Assembly: GCF_032854445.1 (NCBI RefSeq) | Contig: NC_088304.1 | Location: 28,899,732-28,963,731 of the forward strand | Direction: 5' to 3' | DNA length: 64,000 nt | DNA from: Liolophura sinensis | Lineage: Eukaryota; Mollusca; Polyplacophora; Chitonida; Chitonidae | Shown here: positions 60,395 to 64,000 of the stretch, in pieces | Position numbering within the stretch: the stretch's first letter is position 1 | Layout: every line of letters starts with the position of its first letter | Translations under genes and position numbers: made by a program | Notes under the pieces: generated by a model | What the model saw: the letters and a program-made list of their open reading frames with translations, nothing else | The model's database searches: none | Told to the model about the DNA's origin: nothing

Positions 60395-60665
60395 CAAGAA
60401 GTCATTAAGGGTGTGTAGGCCTATAAATGTTGTGCCTGCTTGTGGCAGGTGGAGTCCATGTCCCCAAAGTGCTGCCGCCATTGAAGTATCATGACGAAGA
60501 CACTCCAACACTCCAGTCACACTGTACTGACATCGAGCCAAACATTCTTGTTTCTTTGTTCTATGACCTCTCGGTGCTGATCGCCAAGCCAAGTAGCAGA
60601 AAGTGCCTGCCTTAAAATCTTTGGTATGACCCGACTCGAGTTTGATCCAAGATCTCCCGACTTCG
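60395..60665 (-). mobile_element. SINE of a third family, minus orientation
   Basis: Contains 'cactgtactgacatcgagcc', 'tctcggtgctgatcgccaag' and the head-proximal 'ggtatgacccgactcgagtt'. Similar blocks occur at 41120, 54930 and 59155. Joined head to tail with the family 2 copy. Confidence 0.75.
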
Positions 60666-60675
60666 TAAATTATTG

Positions 60676-61011
60676 TAGTGAGTGAGTGCTTTGGGTTTAA
60701 CGCCGTACTTAACACTCATATGACGACGAAAGAATCCTTAGAGTACATGTAGTGTGCCTGCTTGTTGCAGGACAGATTTCCACCGCTCTTTAGCTAGTTT
60801 GTGGTATCGAGTGCTGCTTCACTGTGACGCTTTACCGAAGGCAAGTAAGGCGCCCCGCCTGAGACATTATGCCTAAACGGATCGTTGCACTTTCTCCTTC
60901 ATGCTGAACGCCAAACTTTCAAGGTCTTAGGTGTGACTCGACCCAGGATTGACTCTGGATCTACCGCTCCCAAAGCGGACGCTCTACCAACTGTGCTTTC
61001 GGAGCCGGTCA
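60676..61011 (-). mobile_element. tRNA-derived SINE (family 2), full length
   Basis: On the minus strand it starts with a clear tRNA-like head ('gcacagttggtagagcgtcc', then 'cgctttgggagcggtagatc' and a B box in 'ccagagtcaatcctgggtcg'). The plus-strand end reads 'gtgagtgctttgggtttaac' and 'cgccgtacttaacactcata', an unrelated body from family 1. Apparently complete. Confidence 0.87.
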
Positions 61012-61204
61012 AATTAATATGCCTTTCAGTGGTATGTAAATGGAGTAAATGGAGGTATATGTAAATGGAGTGAAACACTTCACTAAATGTGATGAAGTCA
61101 TGAAAGATTTTCTCACCTGTTTTGTTACATGCAAAACATCTAAAACAAGATTAACTGTTCTGTGTCTTCATATGTCCATGATATAGAAGTGTATATATAA
61201 CAAA

Positions 61205-63106
61205 GCAAGGTCACATGCAGATACAGTGACCTGCATCTTTCCCATTTTCTGTGACTCGCATCTGATGTGTATCAGTATGCTGTACATTGCTTCGCGTCTT
61301 TCCTATAAGGGTATAGTTTTTCTGTGACTCATCGCACCTGATGTGTATCAGTATGCTGTACATTGCTTCGCGTCTTTCCCATAAGGGTATAGTTTGTCTG
61401 TGACCCATGGCTCCTGATGTGTATCAGTATGCTGTACATTGCTTTGCGTCTTTCCCATAAGGGTATAGTTTGTCTGTGACCCATGGCTCCTGATGTGTAT
61501 CAGTATGCTGTACATTGCTTTGCGTCTTTCCCATAAGGGTATAGTTTTTTCTATGACTCATCGCACCTGATGTGTATCAGTATGCTGTACATTGCTTCGC
61601 ATCTTTTCCATAACGGTATAGTTTTTCTGTGACCCGTCGCACCTGATGTGTGTCAGTATGCTGTACATTGCTTCACGTCTTTCCCATAAGGGTATAGTTT
61701 TTCTGTGACCCATTGCACCTGATGTGTATCAGTAAGCTGTACATTGCTTCGCGTCTTTTCCATAAGGGTATAGTTTTTTCTGTGACCCATCGCACCTGAT
61801 GTGTATCAGTATGCTGTACATTGCTTCGCGTCTTTCCCATAAGGGTATAGTTTTTCTGTGACCCATGGCTCCTGATGTGTATCAGTATGCTGTACATTGC
61901 TTCACGTCTTTCCCATAAGGGTATAGTTTTTCTTTGACCCATCGCACCTGATGTGTATCAGTATGCCGTACATTGCTTTGCGTCTTTCCCCATAAGGGTA
62001 TAGTTTTTCTGTGACCCATCGCACCTGATGTGTATCAGTATGCTGTACATTGCTTTGCGTCTTTCCCCATAAGGGTATAGTTTTTCTGTGACCCATTGCA
62101 CCTGATGTGTATCAGTAAGCTGTACATTGCTTCGCGTCTTTTCCATAAGGGTATAGTTTTTCTGTGACTCATGGCTCCTGATGTGTATCAGTAAGCTGTA
62201 CATTGCTTTGCGTCTTTCCCCATAAGGGTATAGTTTTTCTGTGACCCATTGCACCTGATGTGTATCAGTAAGCTGTACATTGCTTCGCGTCTTTTCCATA
62301 AGGGTATAGTTTTTCTGTGACTCATGGCTCCTGATGTGTATCAGTATGCTGTACATTGCTTTGCGTCTTTCCCCATAAGGGTATAGTTTTTCTTTGACCC
62401 ATTGCACCTGATGTGCATCAGTAAGCTGTACATTGCTTCGCGTCTTTTCCATAAGGGTATAGTTTTTCTGTGACCCATTGCACCTGATGTGTATCAGTAA
62501 GCTGTACATTGCTTTGCGTCTTTCCCCATAAGGGTATAGTTTTTCTGTGACCCATCGCACCTGATGTGTGTCAGTATGCTGTACATTGCTTCGCGTCTTT
62601 CCCATAAGGGTATAGTTTTTCCATGACCCATTGCTCCTGATGTGTATCAGTATGCTGTACATTGCTTCGCGTCTTTCCCATAAGGGTATAGTTTTTCTGT
62701 GACCCATGGCTTATGCTGTGTATCAGTATGCTGTACATTGCTTCGCGTCTTTCCAGGTAACGGTATAGTTTTTCTATGACCCATTGCTCCTGATGTGTAT
62801 CAGTATGTGGTACATTGCTTCGCGTCTTTCCCATAAGGGTATAGTTTTTCCACGACATACACCGTTTTTCAGTATTATGTACATTGCTTCACGTCTTTCA
62901 CATAAGGGTACGATACTTTATGACTCACGGTGATTGGTGTTTTTCGGTATGCGGTACATTGCTTCACGTCTTTCCTATAAGGGTACGGTACATTACTTTA
63001 TGCCTCACTGTGACGTGTTTTTCAGTATGCGGGTTCATTACTTCACGTCTTTCCCATAAGGGTACGGGATTTTACTTTATGACTTACTGTGACTGGTGTT
63101 TTTCAG
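61205..63106 (+). repeat. 76-bp satellite array, about 25 copies, running into RPLP2-like exon
   Basis: Spacing of 'tgatgtg' is 76 bp (61263, 61339, 61415, 61491). The unit contains 'gtgtatcagtatgctgtaca', 'ttgcttcgcgtctttcccat' and 'aagggtatagtttttctgtg'. The last three to four units diverge towards 'gtttttcagtatgcggtaca', which is exactly the acceptor and start of the exon at 63107. A 249-codon minus-strand frame here is a by-product of the repeat. Confidence 0.95.
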
Positions 63107-63278
63107 TATGCGGTACATTGCTGCCTACGTTTTGGCCGTCATGGGAGGTAACCCATCTCCGACAGCTGAAGACATCCGAACCATTGTCAGCAGTGTTGGA
63201 ATAGACATCGACGAATCTAGACTGAACAAAGTCATCAGTGAGCTCGGGGAAAAGATCTGGAAGAGTTGATAGCGCAAG
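63107..63278 (+). pseudogene. RPLP2-like first coding exon, divergent and frameshifted
   Basis: A pyrimidine-rich acceptor (gtgtttttcag) is followed by one base and an ATG at 63108, the same arrangement as in RPLP2. The frame reads MRYIAAYVLAVMGGN and continues with VGIDIDESRLNKVISELGE, clearly a P2 N-terminal domain but only about half identical to the copy at 52905. The coding part is 171 nt against 172 nt in the intact gene. One base is missing near 63247-63254 (run of G and A), so the frame hits TGA soon after. In the neighbouring frame LEELIAQ follows and leads to a good donor (caag, then gtaagt). It keeps intron borders, so it arose by DNA duplication, not retroposition. No hinge or tail exon is seen up to 64000; these may lie outside. 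It is either a pseudogene or carries a sequencing error. Confidence 0.8.
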
Positions 63279-63364
63279 GTAAGTTACGGCCTTTTATTGT
63301 TTTGTTTATGTTTAAAAATGCACATCTATGCATTCCACAATGCAACTCCTGAAACCAGGCTTGT

Positions 63365-63485
63365 TAACAATGCCGGTCGCGGTCGCAAGTCCAGCTCATG
63401 TTGGCTTCCTCTCCGGCTGAAAGTGGGAAGGTCTGCCAGCCACCTGTGGATGGTCGTTGGTTTCCCCCAGGCTCTGCCCGGTTAA
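63365..63485 (+). mobile_element. Truncated SINE (family 1) after the RPLP2-like exon
   Basis: Contains 'cgcaagtccagctcatgttg', 'ctctccggctgaaagtggg' and 'ttcccccaggctctgcccgg'. The tail is missing. Confidence 0.8.
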
Positions 63486-64000
63486 TAAATGTTAACAATG
63501 CAACGGGCAGCTCATGTGCTCTTAAATGCCATGAGAATGCCTGTAACACATACATCGTTGTGTGGGAATTCTTTGAATTCAGATAAGCCCTTATTTTATT
63601 GTAGTGGAACGACAGATGTTTTGAATAAAGGTAATGTGAATGAATAAATAAATGAAGGAATAAATAATTTGGAAATGAAGGCCAGATTAGTTATAAGTTA
63701 ACCATATCGTGGGATATTACTAAAATATATAACAACCATTTTACACGGCATTTAAACGTCCTTGCGTGGCAAGTTTTTCTTTACTTGAATTGCCTCACTG
63801 GGCACGTTTTCTGTTCAACATACCTGTTGAACAACAGATAATTGATCGCACCAATTGATCACGCCAATTAATGGCTTTGTGGTTTACCAGCAAAGATGGT
63901 TCGCGAAGGAATTACTCTGAATCTTGGACAGAGAAAAATTTCAATCACCACATTGAATTCAAGTCGGTTGCATGGGCATATAAATATCCTCTAAACCAGC
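63486..64000. other. Window end after the RPLP2-like exon
   Basis: AT-rich sequence with 'aataaataaatgaaggaata'. No P2 hinge or acidic-tail exon is visible before the window stops. Confidence 0.55.

Noticed and set aside
61958-62707. Minus-strand open frame of 249 codons, the longest in the window
   Set aside because: It lies wholly in the 76-bp satellite. 76 is not a multiple of three, so the frame cycles through all three readings of the same DNA; it lacks splice or homology support.

Overview
This is a gene-sparse, AT-rich, intron-rich animal genome segment packed with tandem repeats and short interspersed elements. Recurrent tRNA-derived SINEs (bodies carrying 'cagcattatggtggg', tails of TAAA type), abundant 'tacatgta' motifs, short MITE-like inverted repeats and a Tc1-like fossil suggest a marine mollusc (bivalve or gastropod). 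That placement comes from recall of such repeats, not from a search. No bacterial-style features (operons, ribosome binding sites, CRISPR) are present. Most open frames are repeat shadows; the real genes are split by introns and were rebuilt exon by exon from splice sites and homology.

Layout. (1) 1-4625: downstream flank of SBDS, with a nested repeat/SINE cluster. (2) 4626-10037, minus: SBDS ribosome-maturation factor, six coding exons, 253 residues. (3) 10038-10392: 355-bp head-to-head promoter interval. (4) 10393-33471, plus: a nine-exon gene for a 403-residue protein that is only the clathrin heavy-chain N-terminal propeller plus a basic tail. Its 14.3-kb first intron holds a 28-bp array and a 6.6-kb, 79-bp satellite. 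Intron 5 holds 12 tandem copies of the 5' part of exon 6. (5) 33472-42478: about 9 kb without recognisable genes. (6) 42479-50081, minus: Mediator subunit MED21, four exons, 138 residues, with a Tc1-like transposase fossil in intron 1. (7) 52905-54314, plus: RPLP2 (60S stalk protein P2), three coding exons, 113 residues. (8) 54315-61200: SINE fragments and a 98-bp satellite. (9) 61200-63106: a 76-bp satellite running directly into (10) 63108-63278, the first coding exon of a divergent, frameshifted RPLP2-like copy, whose remaining exons are not in the window.

SBDS and RPLP2 both serve the 60S ribosomal subunit, MED21 serves transcription, and the clathrin-like protein presumably serves vesicle or adaptor biology. 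I see no sign that they form one pathway. The most striking pattern is that three separate tandem arrays (clathrin-like exon 6, RPLP2-like exon 1, MED21 last exon) each have a unit that includes the edge of the adjoining coding exon: a splice acceptor with coding sequence, an acceptor with start codon, or a stop codon. This suggests repeated local expansion of exon edges. The other candidate novelty is the stand-alone clathrin propeller gene with an altered clathrin-box groove.
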